Shown here one piece after another: positions 20,012-27,894 of a stretch of 64,000 nt of DNA. The stretch covers positions 620,001 to 684,000 of the forward strand of contig NZ_CP151632.1 of assembly GCF_040144835.1 (NCBI RefSeq), in the 5' to 3' direction. The stretch is from Microbacterium sp. LWS13-1.2. Its GTDB lineage: Bacteria > Actinomycetota > Actinomycetes > Actinomycetales > Microbacteriaceae. The first letter of the stretch is position 1; the number at the start of each line of letters is the position of its first letter. The notes below the pieces were generated by a model. That model was not told the DNA's origin. It worked only from the letters and a program-made list of their open reading frames with translations, and made no database searches. Position numbers and translations under genes: made by a program.

Positions 20012-20017
20012 ACCGTA
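20012..20017 (-). promoter_or_regulatory. -10 box for leaderless RibD-like gene
   Basis: TACGGT on the minus strand ends 6 bp before ATG 20005. Confidence 0.45.
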
Positions 20018-20038
20018 CTCGCCACCTCGGACAGATTG

Positions 20039-20081
20039 TTGACACGTATTCAACCGTTCGGTATTGTACTGATTAGTTGAA
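20039..20081 (+). promoter_or_regulatory. Consensus promoter and putative operator of the arsR-SRPBCC operon
   Basis: TTGACA (20039-20044), a 17-bp spacer and TATTGT (20062-20067) form a near-consensus sigma-70 promoter, unlike the usual promoters here. TTCAAC (20049-20054) and GTTGAA (20076-20081) form an inverted repeat around the -10 box, a likely ArsR-type operator. AAGGAGG at 20083-20089 is a strong ribosome site. Confidence 0.65.
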
Positions 20082-20093
20082 CAAGGAGGCGAG

Positions 20094-20483
20094 ATGACGG
20101 ACGCACTGAGCCTGACGTTCTCGGCGCTTGCCGATCCGACGCGGCGGGCGATCCTCGCCCGGCTGAGCGAAGGCGAGGCCACGGTGGGGGAGCTCGCCGC
20201 ACCGTTCGACATGACTTTCGCCGCCGTGTCGAAGCACCTGCGTGTGCTGGAGGGAGCGGGGCTGGTCACGCGGGGCCGCAACGCCCAGTACCGGCCGGCT
20301 CGGCTCGACGCACGTCCGCTGGCGGCGGCATCCGATTGGATCGGCGGCTACGCGCAGTTCTGGGAAGACAGCCTGGGCGCCCTCGATCACTATCTCAACG
20401 CCCTGCAGCAGCTGGGCACCCGTACCGACACTCCGACAGGCGGCGACGCCGCACCCACCGAGAAGGAGAACGACCATGACTGA
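20094..20483 (+). CDS. ArsR family winged-helix regulator
   Basis: This is a 129-residue ArsR-type regulator. The winged helix reads LADPTRRAILARLSEGEATV, then ELAAPFDMTFAAVSKHLRVL and AGLVTRGRNAQYR. There are no metal-binding cysteines in the recognition helix, so this is the non-metal type usually paired with SRPBCC genes. The next gene starts 8 bp inside its 3' end. It probably autoregulates from the promoter at 20039. Confidence 0.93.
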   Translation: MTDALSLTFSALADPTRRAILARLSEGEATVGELAAPFDMTFAAVSKHLRVLEGAGLVTRGRNAQYRPARLDARPLAAASDWIGGYAQFWEDSLGALDHYLNALQQLGTRTDTPTGGDAAPTEKENDHD

Positions 20484-20922
20484 GTACTTCACCGTCACGC
20501 GCACACTGCAGGCGCCGCGCGAGCTCGTGTTCGAGACGCTGACGAAGCCCGAGCACTTCGCCGTATGGTTCGGCACGGCGGCCGTCGAGGTGCCGCAGGA
20601 CACTTTGACGATGGACGTGCGCCCGGGCGGCGCCTTCCGTGCGGTCATGCTGCTGCCGGACGGCAACCGGATCGACTGGGCGGGGGAGTACCAGGTGGTC
20701 GAACCGCCCTCGCACCTGGCGATGACGCTCACCGACCAGCCGGGCGACGACGCCGGACTGCCCGTGCTGTTCGACCTGGAAGAGACAGGCGACGGCACCG
20801 TGCTGACCATCCGTCAGGACCGCAGCGACTTCTCGGACGAGCAGGTCGCTGCCACCATCGCCGGCTACAACGCGTTCATCGACGACATCGAGGACGTGCT
20901 GGCGCAGCTCCAGAGCGTCTGA
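20476..20922 (+). CDS. SRPBCC/AHSA1 domain protein
   Basis: This is a 148-residue START-like helix-grip protein of the AHSA1 (activator of Hsp90 ATPase homologue) family. It has the typical APRELVFETLTKPEHFAVWF N-terminal part and the GEYQVVEPPSHLAMT strand pair. Such proteins bind hydrophobic ligands; those paired with ArsR regulators have no proven ligand. An AAGGAG site precedes the ATG at 20476. Co-transcribed with arsR. Confidence 0.9.
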   Translation: MTEYFTVTRTLQAPRELVFETLTKPEHFAVWFGTAAVEVPQDTLTMDVRPGGAFRAVMLLPDGNRIDWAGEYQVVEPPSHLAMTLTDQPGDDAGLPVLFDLEETGDGTVLTIRQDRSDFSDEQVAATIAGYNAFIDDIEDVLAQLQSV

Positions 20923-20938
20923 GGCCACAGCGCCCGGA

Positions 20939-21775
20939 TCAGAGTGCGCCCGGACGGCGCAGTGCGCTCATCGCGAGCGCGCTGCCCGCCCGGGCGCACT
21001 CGCATGCGTCGGCGCCGCCGAGCGCCGCTACGATGTAGCCTGCCGCGAAGGCGTCCCCGGCTCCGGTCGAGTCCAGCACGTCATCGGCTCGCTCGACGGC
21101 CACAGCGTGCGACTGCCCGTCCACGCGGACGAGCACCGGTTGGGCGCCGCGCTTCACCACGTACACACCCTCCGGCTCGACACCGAGTTCGGCCGTCAGG
21201 CGTGCCTCATCCTCGTTGGCGAAGACGACATCGGGGCGGACCTGCGCGAGGATGCCCTGCAGCTCCGCGCTGCCGAGATCCCGCAGCGTCGCCACGCTCG
21301 ACAGATCGAGACTGACACGGGCGCCATCGGCAGCGGCGCGCGTCGCGGCATCCGTCACCGCGTCTCGAGAGCGTGGCGATGCGAAGCCGTACAGCGGCAG
21401 ATGAACCCACTCGGCGCCGGCCGTCCACGCGGGATCGACCGGGCCGAGCTCCGCCGCCGCACCGCGGTCGGTGATCATCGTGCGCTCGCCGGCGGCATCG
21501 ACGAGAACGACGATCGAGCCGGTGCGGCCCCCGCGCTGCACCTTGACGTCGATGTCCGCGGCCACGAGCTCGCCGACGAGCGCGTGCCCGAGCGTGTCGT
21601 CTCCCACGCAGCCGATGAAGCGCGACGGATGCCGCGGCGCCGCGGCAGCGGCGACGTTGGCGGCGCTGCCTCCTCGCGTGAGGCGCACCTCGGCAGGATT
21701 GTCGGTGCCGCGCTCGAGCGCCGCCCCGCCCAGCACGATCAGGTCGGCGACGAGGTCGCCGATCACCACGATCAT
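20939..21775 (-). CDS. psuK: PfkB family kinase, probable pseudouridine kinase
   Basis: This is a 278-residue ribokinase-fold kinase. The N-terminal MIVVIGDLVADLIV and GGSAANVA motifs bind the sugar and DSTGAGDAFAAGY is the ATP-binding and catalytic signature. It directly follows a pseudouridine-5'-phosphate glycosidase and overlaps it by 4 bp, so the likely reaction is phosphorylation of pseudouridine. The family assignment as a kinase is firm, the substrate is inferred from context. Confidence 0.87.
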   Translation of the reverse strand: MIVVIGDLVADLIVLGGAALERGTDNPAEVRLTRGGSAANVAAAAAPRHPSRFIGCVGDDTLGHALVGELVAADIDVKVQRGGRTGSIVVLVDAAGERTMITDRGAAAELGPVDPAWTAGAEWVHLPLYGFASPRSRDAVTDAATRAAADGARVSLDLSSVATLRDLGSAELQGILAQVRPDVVFANEDEARLTAELGVEPEGVYVVKRGAQPVLVRVDGQSHAVAVERADDVLDSTGAGDAFAAGYIVAALGGADACECARAGSALAMSALRRPGAL

Positions 21776-22695
21776 CTGGTGGTGTCCGCGAGGGCCAGTG
21801 CGATGCGCGCACCGAGACCCACGTTGCCTCGGTACACCTCCACGTTGACGTCGAGGCTGCGACCACCGGTCTCGCGCTGGAGGAAGTCGAGCAGGAACGG
21901 CGTCGTGTCGTGGCCGGAGACGCCGCTCGCATTCGCGGCGGAGAGCGCGCGCGCGAGCACATCGTCGTGCAGGGCCGGATCCAGCTGGCGCTCGGCGGCG
22001 ACGGGGTTGGCGACGAGCAGCGTGGACGAGATGCCGAGGCCGTCGCGCACACGCGCGATGGCCGCGATCTCGGCGGGGGAGTCGACCGAGTACTCGATGT
22101 CGTGCCCCGAGTCGGCGATGTAGAAGCCGGGATAGTCGGTGGTGCGGTAGCCGACGACGGCGAGGTTGAGCGTCTCGAGCCGCTCGAGTGTGAGCGGGAT
22201 GTCGAGGATCGACTTGACGCCTGCGCTGACGACCACGAGCGGCAGGCCCGCCAGGGTCAGCAGATCCGCGGACTCGTCGAAGGTCTGCGGGGCACCGCGG
22301 TGGACGCCGCCGAGGCCCCCCGTCGCGAAGACGCGCAGACCGGCGCGCGCCGCGAGGTATCCGGTCGCTGCAACCGTGGTGCCGGCGCTCAGCCCCTTCA
22401 CGGCGACGACGGGGATGTCGCGGACGCTCGCCTTGACCACGTCGTCCGCGGTCGAGAGCTGCTCGATCTCGTCGGGGGACAGCCCCACGGTGGGGCGGCC
22501 GTCCACCACCCCGATGGTCGCCGGCACGACGCCGAACGCGCGCACACGCGCTTCCGCTTCGAGGGCGACGTCCAGGTTCCGCGGGCGGGGAAGCCCGTGC
22601 GTGAAGATCGTGGACTCGAGCGCGAGAACCGGCTCACCGGCCGCGATAGCCTCCCGGACCTCTGCGGCGATGAAGAGGGGAGCGGACACGGGCAT
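21772..22695 (-). CDS. psuG: Pseudouridine-5'-phosphate glycosidase
   Basis: This enzyme splits pseudouridine 5'-phosphate into uracil and ribose 5-phosphate. The 307-residue protein has the family N-terminal signature LALESTIFTHGLPRPRN and the following GVVPATIGVVDGRP segment, plus the GGLGGVHRGA loop. The ATGA overlap with psuK couples the two steps of pseudouridine catabolism. The ATG at 22695 is the natural start with AAAGG close by. Confidence 0.95.
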   Translation of the reverse strand: MPVSAPLFIAAEVREAIAAGEPVLALESTIFTHGLPRPRNLDVALEAEARVRAFGVVPATIGVVDGRPTVGLSPDEIEQLSTADDVVKASVRDIPVVAVKGLSAGTTVAATGYLAARAGLRVFATGGLGGVHRGAPQTFDESADLLTLAGLPLVVVSAGVKSILDIPLTLERLETLNLAVVGYRTTDYPGFYIADSGHDIEYSVDSPAEIAAIARVRDGLGISSTLLVANPVAAERQLDPALHDDVLARALSAANASGVSGHDTTPFLLDFLQRETGGRSLDVNVEVYRGNVGLGARIALALADTTR

Positions 22696-22795
22696 CCTTT
22701 CGATCCGGACCAGCTGCGGACCCGGACAAGGTCACAGTACCGATCTGACGCCGCGACTCGCCGAGACGTTCTGTTCGACATCGCGCCGGAAGCGG

Positions 22796-24136
22796 TCAGC
22801 GCCGACGACGCGGCGCGCGGGGCGGCACCAGCCCGAGCCGGATACGGGTGCGCTTGCGCTCGATCACGATGAACGTGCCGCCGAGGAGCCACAGCGGCAC
22901 CTGCATCAGGAAGGCGATCCGGAAGGCGTCGAGGTTATAGGTCGCCGGCGTGCCGGCGCCCTGCAGGTCGAGCGCGAGGCCGATGAGCAGGATCGCCAGC
23001 AGTGCGGCGAGGAAGCCGCCCGCGTTCGTCACACCTGTGGCGGTGCTGAGGCGATGCGATGGGTTGTGGGTGCGCGCGTGGTCGAACGCGATCATGGAGG
23101 CGGGTCCGCCGGTCGCCAACGCGACCGCCAAGGCGAGCAGCAGCCAGAGCGGCGCCGGTCCCGGATACGCGATCACCGCGAGCCAGGCGACGGCCTGCAC
23201 GGCCACCGTCGGCAGCACGAGGGCGCGCGAGCGCAGGTGCGGCACTCGGCGCGAGATCTCACCCATGATCGGTCCCAGCGCCATGCCCACCACGACGTAC
23301 AGCGACATGATCGAGGCGGCCTCTGCCGTCGTGCGCCCTTCGCCCGCGGTGAGGAACGGCATGCCCCACAGCAGCACGAACGCGGTGCCGGCGAACGGAG
23401 TCGTGAAGTGCGACCAGAACGCGAGTCGCGTGCCCGGGTGAGCCCAGGCGGCACGGATGCCGACCCCGGTGTCGACGGACGATGTCACGACCCGTATCGC
23501 ACCGGTGTCGGTGTCGACCGACACGTCCTCGTCGCGGTCGGGTGGGTGATTGCGGATGAGGAGGAACACGAGGATCGCGAACAGCACGCCGAGACCGGCG
23601 ATGCTGCCGAACGTGATCGTCCACGACGTGGCGTGCAGCAGCGCGGCGAGGGGGATCAGCGCGACCAGCTGGCCGGACTGCCCGACGATGCCGGTGAGCT
23701 GCACCATGATGGGTCCTCGCTGGGCGGGGAACCAGGTGGCGATGAGACGCAGCACGCCAGGGAAGATCGCGGCGTCGCCGGCGCCCAGCAGCATGCGCGC
23801 CAGGATCGCGACCCCGACGCTGGGGGAGATGGCCATGGTGAGCTGGCCCACCGCCATCAGCAGCATCCCCACCGTCATTATCGGGCGCGCGCCATAACGG
23901 TCCAGCAGCACCCCGATGGGGATCTGCATGCCGCCGTAGACCGCCAGCTGCACGACAGCGAACAGTGACAGGGTGGCCGCGTCGGCGTCGAAGCGGGCGG
24001 CCGCGTCGACGCCGACCGCGCTCAGTGACGAGCGGTTGGTGATCGCGAGGACGTACGCGGCGACCCCGACCGTCCAGATCGCCCAGGCTCGCAGTCCCGG
24101 CCCCGTCGCTCGGGGACGGGACAGACTGTGCACCAT
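22796..24136 (-). CDS. MFS transporter
   Basis: This is a 446-residue major facilitator protein with about 12 membrane segments. The first part (TNRSSLSAVG in TM1, then QIPIGVLLDRYGARPIMTVG in loop 2-3) resembles the anion:cation symporter/nitrate-like branch. It ends in a very basic tail. It lies 100 bp upstream of psuG on the same strand, so it could import pseudouridine or another nucleoside, but no sequence feature proves this. The start may be ATG 24136 or GTG 24133; a TACTGT hexamer lies 6 bp before the GTG. Confidence 0.88.
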   Translation of the reverse strand: MVHSLSRPRATGPGLRAWAIWTVGVAAYVLAITNRSSLSAVGVDAAARFDADAATLSLFAVVQLAVYGGMQIPIGVLLDRYGARPIMTVGMLLMAVGQLTMAISPSVGVAILARMLLGAGDAAIFPGVLRLIATWFPAQRGPIMVQLTGIVGQSGQLVALIPLAALLHATSWTITFGSIAGLGVLFAILVFLLIRNHPPDRDEDVSVDTDTGAIRVVTSSVDTGVGIRAAWAHPGTRLAFWSHFTTPFAGTAFVLLWGMPFLTAGEGRTTAEAASIMSLYVVVGMALGPIMGEISRRVPHLRSRALVLPTVAVQAVAWLAVIAYPGPAPLWLLLALAVALATGGPASMIAFDHARTHNPSHRLSTATGVTNAGGFLAALLAILLIGLALDLQGAGTPATYNLDAFRIAFLMQVPLWLLGGTFIVIERKRTRIRLGLVPPRAPRRRR

Positions 24137-24139
24137 TCC

Positions 24140-24145
24140 ACAGTA
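24140..24145 (-). promoter_or_regulatory. -10 box for leaderless MFS gene
   Basis: TACTGT on the minus strand ends 6 bp before GTG 24133 (3 bp before ATG 24136). Confidence 0.45.
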
Positions 24146-24341
24146 GTCACCGCCGTGGATGCCGCGATCGAGACCGAGCGGCTCGGACAGCGCACGCGGA
24201 ACCGCTGTCACACCAGGGGACGCATCCGTCGTCTGTCAACCCCCTCTTCCGTCACGCGCCGATGCGCCAGCGTGGGGGGTGGGACAACGCGTCCCGAGCT
24301 AGGGGAGGGCTGATCGCCGCGCCCCGGAAAGGACACCTCGC

Positions 24342-24605
24342 ATGAGTATCGGAGCAGGCATCGCCCTCTTCGCCATCGGCGCGATCCTCGCGTTCGCGGT
24401 GAACGTCGAAGTCGAGTGGGTGAATCTCGACATGATCGGCTACATCCTCATGGGTGCCGGAGCCGTCATCTTCATCGTCGGCATCGTTCTGCTGGCCCGC
24501 CGCCGCCGGTCGGACTCCGTCACGCACACGGCGGTCGACCCGACCGTCAACGAGCGTGTGACCCGCCAGAGCACGAGCACGACGGACGACGCAGCCGGAC
24601 TCTGA
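24342..24605 (+). CDS. DUF6458 family small membrane protein
   Basis: This is an 87-residue protein with two hydrophobic segments (about residues 3-22 and 30-49), the pattern of the actinobacterial DUF6458 family. The short polar loop EVEWVNLDMIGYILM between them is the family hallmark. The C terminus is polar. GGAAAGGA gives a good ribosome site. Its function is unknown. Confidence 0.85.
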   Translation: MSIGAGIALFAIGAILAFAVNVEVEWVNLDMIGYILMGAGAVIFIVGIVLLARRRRSDSVTHTAVDPTVNERVTRQSTSTTDDAAGL

Positions 24606-24644
24606 CGGACACGCCTGACCGCGGGCGCGATGGCGCGCCCGCGG

Positions 24645-25352
24645 TCAGTGCTGTCCGGCCCCCGCGCCGGGTGGGACTGGCTCCAGCTGTGCCCGGAGGC
24701 CCTCTATCCCGTGAAGCTCGACAGCGGCGCCCAGGCGCTCGGTGTGGTCCGACCGAACGGACTCCCATCGCTCGCGCGACATGACATAGCGATTGTGAAC
24801 GACGGCGGCGCCTTCACGGGCCACGTGGAACGCGCCATCCCGGTCGTAACCCACACGCTTGGAGACCGCGTTCGAGGCACCGTTGTCTACGAACGCCCCC
24901 GACATCGCCTCGCGCGCATCGAGCCCCTCGAAGGCCAGGTGCAGCGCCAGCATCCGCATCCGGGTGCCGATGCCGCGTCCCTGGTGGGCGCGGCCGAGCC
25001 ACGATCCCGTCGTGACGCTCCGCAGCACCGGCCAGTCCTGAGCGGTGAGCCCCTGGATCCCCACGGGCACCCCGCCGTGCAGGACGGCCAGTTCGAGGAC
25101 GAAGGCCTCCGGCGAGATCCGATTGCGGATTCCCCATTGGTAGGCGAGCACGCTGCGCGCGATCTCGTCCGCCGAGCCACGCGACCACGGGTGCTCGAAC
25201 GGCATCGCCTCGGGATCATGGATGCCGCGCCCGGCCAGGTCGGCGAGCTCGAGCAGGAGGTCGTCATCGATCCAGCGCAGCTCGAGGTCGCCGGCACTCA
25301 CGCGAACGGCGGACGCGGGCCAGAGACGGGTGAGGATGTCGGGGTGCGGCAT
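24645..25352 (-). CDS. GNAT family N-acetyltransferase
   Basis: This is a 235-residue acyltransferase of the GNAT family, predicted to acetylate an amine using acetyl-CoA. The acetyl-CoA binding motif HQGRGIGTRMRML is near residue 133, followed by NAVSKRVGY. The ATG at 25352 has CAGACT 6 bp upstream, matching the leaderless pattern; the extra upstream open frame is not family-like. Substrate unknown. Confidence 0.87.
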   Translation of the reverse strand: MPHPDILTRLWPASAVRVSAGDLELRWIDDDLLLELADLAGRGIHDPEAMPFEHPWSRGSADEIARSVLAYQWGIRNRISPEAFVLELAVLHGGVPVGIQGLTAQDWPVLRSVTTGSWLGRAHQGRGIGTRMRMLALHLAFEGLDAREAMSGAFVDNGASNAVSKRVGYDRDGAFHVAREGAAVVHNRYVMSRERWESVRSDHTERLGAAVELHGIEGLRAQLEPVPPGAGAGQH

Positions 25353-25358
25353 CCCGGA

Positions 25359-25364
25359 AGTCTG
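25359..25364 (-). promoter_or_regulatory. -10 box for leaderless GNAT gene
   Basis: CAGACT on the minus strand ends 6 bp before ATG 25352; the first base departs from TANNNT. Confidence 0.35.
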
Positions 25365-25508
25365 CCAGACGGCGCCTCCTATGATCGGCCGGCATCCCTC
25401 CCGGCCCCCTGGAGTGGGTCTCCTCCCGTGCAGCCGGTGACGCATCCACGCAGTATCGACGCGTCTCGGCCCCGGGCGCTTGCGTGGAGTACCGGCCCCG
25501 CGGCGTGT

Positions 25509-26471
25509 TCAGCGGACGGATGCCGGCGAGCGCCCGCGGTACGCCTTGCGGAATCCGCCGACGGCGTCGAGCACGGTGGCACCCACGATGATGTATGGAA
25601 TGATCCGAAGGAACACCTCCAGCAGCGGCATCACGTCGGCGAACACCTCGCGGAATTGCGCGCTGAGCAACTGATCGGTCACCACGAGCATCACCGCCGG
25701 CACGGCGAACGCAAGATTGAGCAGGACGTTGACCCACGCCAGGGCCCAGGTCCAGCGGCCGACCGCGTACAGCGTGAGGGCGAACGCCATCTCGAGTACT
25801 GCGAGAACGATGAACCAGGGGAGCCAGAACGACCACAGGGCCGGATCAAGCAGCGGAATCGCTGTGCCACCCGCCGATTCGACGACCCAGATGTTCTGCT
25901 GCCACACGATCAGACCAATGATCAGCAGGTAGGCCAGAAGGGCGAAGATCGTCTCACCCAGCCCCACCCGTGCCATCGGCAGCTCGGGAAGGTCCGCGGG
26001 ATTCCATGTGGTCGGCGTCCGCCGCCGGCCCCCCGACATCCGGTCGATCACCGCGAAGGCGACCGTCATCCAGAACGCTACCTGCACCGCCACCGTGACG
26101 GCGACCGTGAGCGCGGAGAGCAGCGCCCTCCAGAGGTCCGTCCCGGCCATCGCCTCCACGAGCAGCAGAGCGCCGAAGACACTCGGCGTCACCGCGGACA
26201 GAACGATGATCAGGATGCGGCGGTAGTCGAAGAAGTAGGCAGGGCCGATCAGGTACCCCGGTCGCCCGGACGCCTCGGCGGCACGACGATCGGGGTCGCC
26301 GAGGTCGGTGATCGCGGCCGTCTCAGCGGTTCGCGCGTCCGCACCGGCCGCACGTCTGCCCGCGACGTTCGCCGCAACGTCTGCACGCAGCTGTTCGCCG
26401 ACGTCCTTCCGGCGGTCATGCGGAACCCCGCGGGTCACCGCCCACACGTAACGGTCGGTCAGCGTGTCCAT
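25509..26471 (-). CDS. Multi-pass membrane protein with HAAS-like cytoplasmic N domain
   Basis: This is a 320-residue protein with a helical cytoplasmic region (DRYVWAVTRGVPHDRRKDVG, about residues 5-75) followed by roughly six hydrophobic segments. The N-terminal pattern matches the permease-prefix/HAAS group, often controlled by PadR regulators, though no PadR gene is adjacent here. AAGGAGGG just before the ATG at 26471 decides the start. Function unknown. Confidence 0.8.
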   Translation of the reverse strand: MDTLTDRYVWAVTRGVPHDRRKDVGEQLRADVAANVAGRRAAGADARTAETAAITDLGDPDRRAAEASGRPGYLIGPAYFFDYRRILIIVLSAVTPSVFGALLLVEAMAGTDLWRALLSALTVAVTVAVQVAFWMTVAFAVIDRMSGGRRRTPTTWNPADLPELPMARVGLGETIFALLAYLLIIGLIVWQQNIWVVESAGGTAIPLLDPALWSFWLPWFIVLAVLEMAFALTLYAVGRWTWALAWVNVLLNLAFAVPAVMLVVTDQLLSAQFREVFADVMPLLEVFLRIIPYIIVGATVLDAVGGFRKAYRGRSPASVR

Positions 26472-26634
26472 GACGCCCTCCTTCCACGCCGCCGCAGAGA
26501 CGTCGACGCTCACAAGCTAGTGCGGGGACCGTCGCGGTGACAGAGTCTTTGGACCCACGACGATCGTTCACCCAGAGCCCGCGCCGCGGTTGCCAGGGTC
26601 TTCCTGGCTCGACGCGGCGCAGCCCGCCGGGCCG

Positions 26635-27042
26635 TCACGAGGACGGCCATTCGGCGAGGACGCTCCGCGCCCTGCCCGCCACGGTGTTGAGCAGCCGCTC
26701 TGCCGCCGCCACGTCGCTCGCCGGAAGGTCGCGCCAGATCGGCGCCGCCGCCGAGTCGACCCTGGCGCGGAGATCATCGAGCAGGGTTTGCCCCGCCGGG
26801 GAGAGACGATTGCCGGTGATGAGCCCCCGGGCGGTGAGCGAAGCCACGATCCGCTCGGCGTCGGCGGAATGCGCGCGATCGGCGATGAACCCGACCAATT
26901 CGGCCCGGCCGTCGTTCTGGCCGGCAAGGCGGAGGGTGACCCATTGCTGTTCGGTGAGGCCGGTGCTGTCGAGGACGCGGGCGAGCACGGCGCCGAGGGC
27001 CTTTTCCGTCTCGCCCAGCAGCTGTGGTCCGAAAGGCGTCAT
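26635..27042 (-). CDS. MarR-like winged-helix regulator
   Basis: This is a 135-residue regulator of the MarR superfamily, with DSTGLTEQQWVTLRLAGQND forming the first helices and SLTARGLITGNRLSPAGQTLL the recognition wing. GAGGAG precedes the ATG at 27042. It is divergent from a second MarR gene; two GTTGG-N5-CCAAC sites lie in the 75-bp gap and could serve both genes. The regulated target is not evident beyond this pair. Confidence 0.85.
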   Translation of the reverse strand: MTPFGPQLLGETEKALGAVLARVLDSTGLTEQQWVTLRLAGQNDGRAELVGFIADRAHSADAERIVASLTARGLITGNRLSPAGQTLLDDLRARVDSAAAPIWRDLPASDVAAAERLLNTVAGRARSVLAEWPSS

Positions 27043-27057
27043 GAGTGCTCCTCTTTC

Positions 27058-27072
27058 GTTGGGTTTCCCAAC
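27058..27072. promoter_or_regulatory. Putative MarR operator, site 1
   Basis: The perfect inverted repeat GTTGGGTTTCCCAAC contains the pattern GTTGG-N5-CCAAC. Its centre is 25 bp from that of site 2. Confidence 0.65.
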
Positions 27073-27080
27073 GATATCCA

Positions 27081-27099
27081 TTGTTGGCCATTCCAACAA
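27081..27099. promoter_or_regulatory. Putative MarR operator, site 2
   Basis: Perfect 7-bp arms TTGTTGG and CCAACAA with a 5-base centre contain the same GTTGG-N5-CCAAC pattern as site 1. It lies next to the -10 box of the rightward MarR gene. Confidence 0.65.
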
Positions 27100-27103
27100 C
27101 CCC

Positions 27104-27109
27104 TATGCT
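27104..27109 (+). promoter_or_regulatory. -10 box for leaderless MarR gene
   Basis: TATGCT ends 7 bp before GTG 27117. Read this way, the in-frame ATG at 27105 lies inside the promoter. Confidence 0.45.
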
Positions 27110-27116
27110 GGATCGC

Positions 27117-27542
27117 GTGCTGACTCGAGTCGTCGACCTGCCCACCTGGCTGCTCAGCCGAGCGAACGCGCGCGCGCAGGAGCTCCTGCAGCGCGCCTTC
27201 GCACCCTTCGAGCTGCGGCCCGTGCACTACCGCACGCTGGCGGTGCTCGACGAGCACGGGGGAGTGAGTCAGGTCGAGATCGGTCGCCATCTCGATCTCG
27301 ACCGCAAGGACGTCGCTGTCGCACTGGACAACCTGTCGGCCCATCAGCTGGTCCGACGTGAGCCGGATCCGGCAGACGGGCGCCGCAACATCGTCAACGT
27401 GACCGATGCGGGCCGAGAACTCCTGCCGCGGCTGGAGGAAGCACTGGCAGCTGCACAGCGGGACGTCGTCGCGCCGCTGTCCGGCGAAGAGGGGGAGAGG
27501 CTGGTCGCGCTACTCAGGAAGCTGCAGCCCTCTGCGAGGTAG
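27117..27542 (+). CDS. MarR family transcriptional regulator
   Basis: This is a 141-residue MarR-type repressor. The winged helix is well conserved: FELRPVHYRTLAVLDEHGGV, EIGRHLDLDRKDVAVALDNL, and the wing REPDPADGRRNIVNVTDAGR. GTG 27117 is preferred because TATGCT lies 7 bp upstream; an in-frame ATG at 27105 would add four residues. It is divergent from the MarR-like gene at 26635. MarR proteins usually respond to aromatic or oxidant ligands. Confidence 0.92.
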   Translation: MLTRVVDLPTWLLSRANARAQELLQRAFAPFELRPVHYRTLAVLDEHGGVSQVEIGRHLDLDRKDVAVALDNLSAHQLVRREPDPADGRRNIVNVTDAGRELLPRLEEALAAAQRDVVAPLSGEEGERLVALLRKLQPSAR

Positions 27543-27894
27543 TCGCCGCCCGGGTCGCAGGCGACCTCGCAGACCCCGCAACAGGGGCGACCACGTCGAG
27601 CGATGCTGTGGTGGAAGCTCGCGGTTCTCACGCGCTGCTGGCTCAGCTTCGACGGAGCGGATGCGCTGCTCGCCGCGATGATGCAGCAGCCGGCATCCTC
27701 CGGTATGTTGCCCAGTTGCCTAGATGTTGCTCGCCAGCCAGGAGATTCGAGGGGAGCGGTGGACGGTACCCGTGTCCGATCTATGTGCGAATTCCGCACG
27801 TAGGATCTGTTCAAGCTGACATAATGTGCATTATCGGCACATGAAGGAAGTCCAGCCCATTGCGCCCCTTCCGGCCCGGCACTAGAGATAGGCC
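27543..27894. other. 352-bp gap with two palindromes and no recognisable gene
   Basis: Neither strand encodes a protein I recognise; the short open frames look random. GTGCG-AATTC-CGCAC (27785-27799) and ATAATG-TG-CATTAT (27821-27834) are perfect inverted repeats upstream of the DUF899 gene. TAGGAT occurs at 27801. The stretch is less GC-rich than its surroundings and may be a regulatory region. Confidence 0.5.

Noticed and set aside
22166..23968. 600-residue plus-strand open frame opposite psuG and the MFS gene
   Set aside because: No family features, and it covers two convincing genes in the other direction.
27603..27803. Small plus-strand open frame of 66 residues
   Set aside because: No ribosome site, no recognisable family, and codon use is unlike its neighbours.
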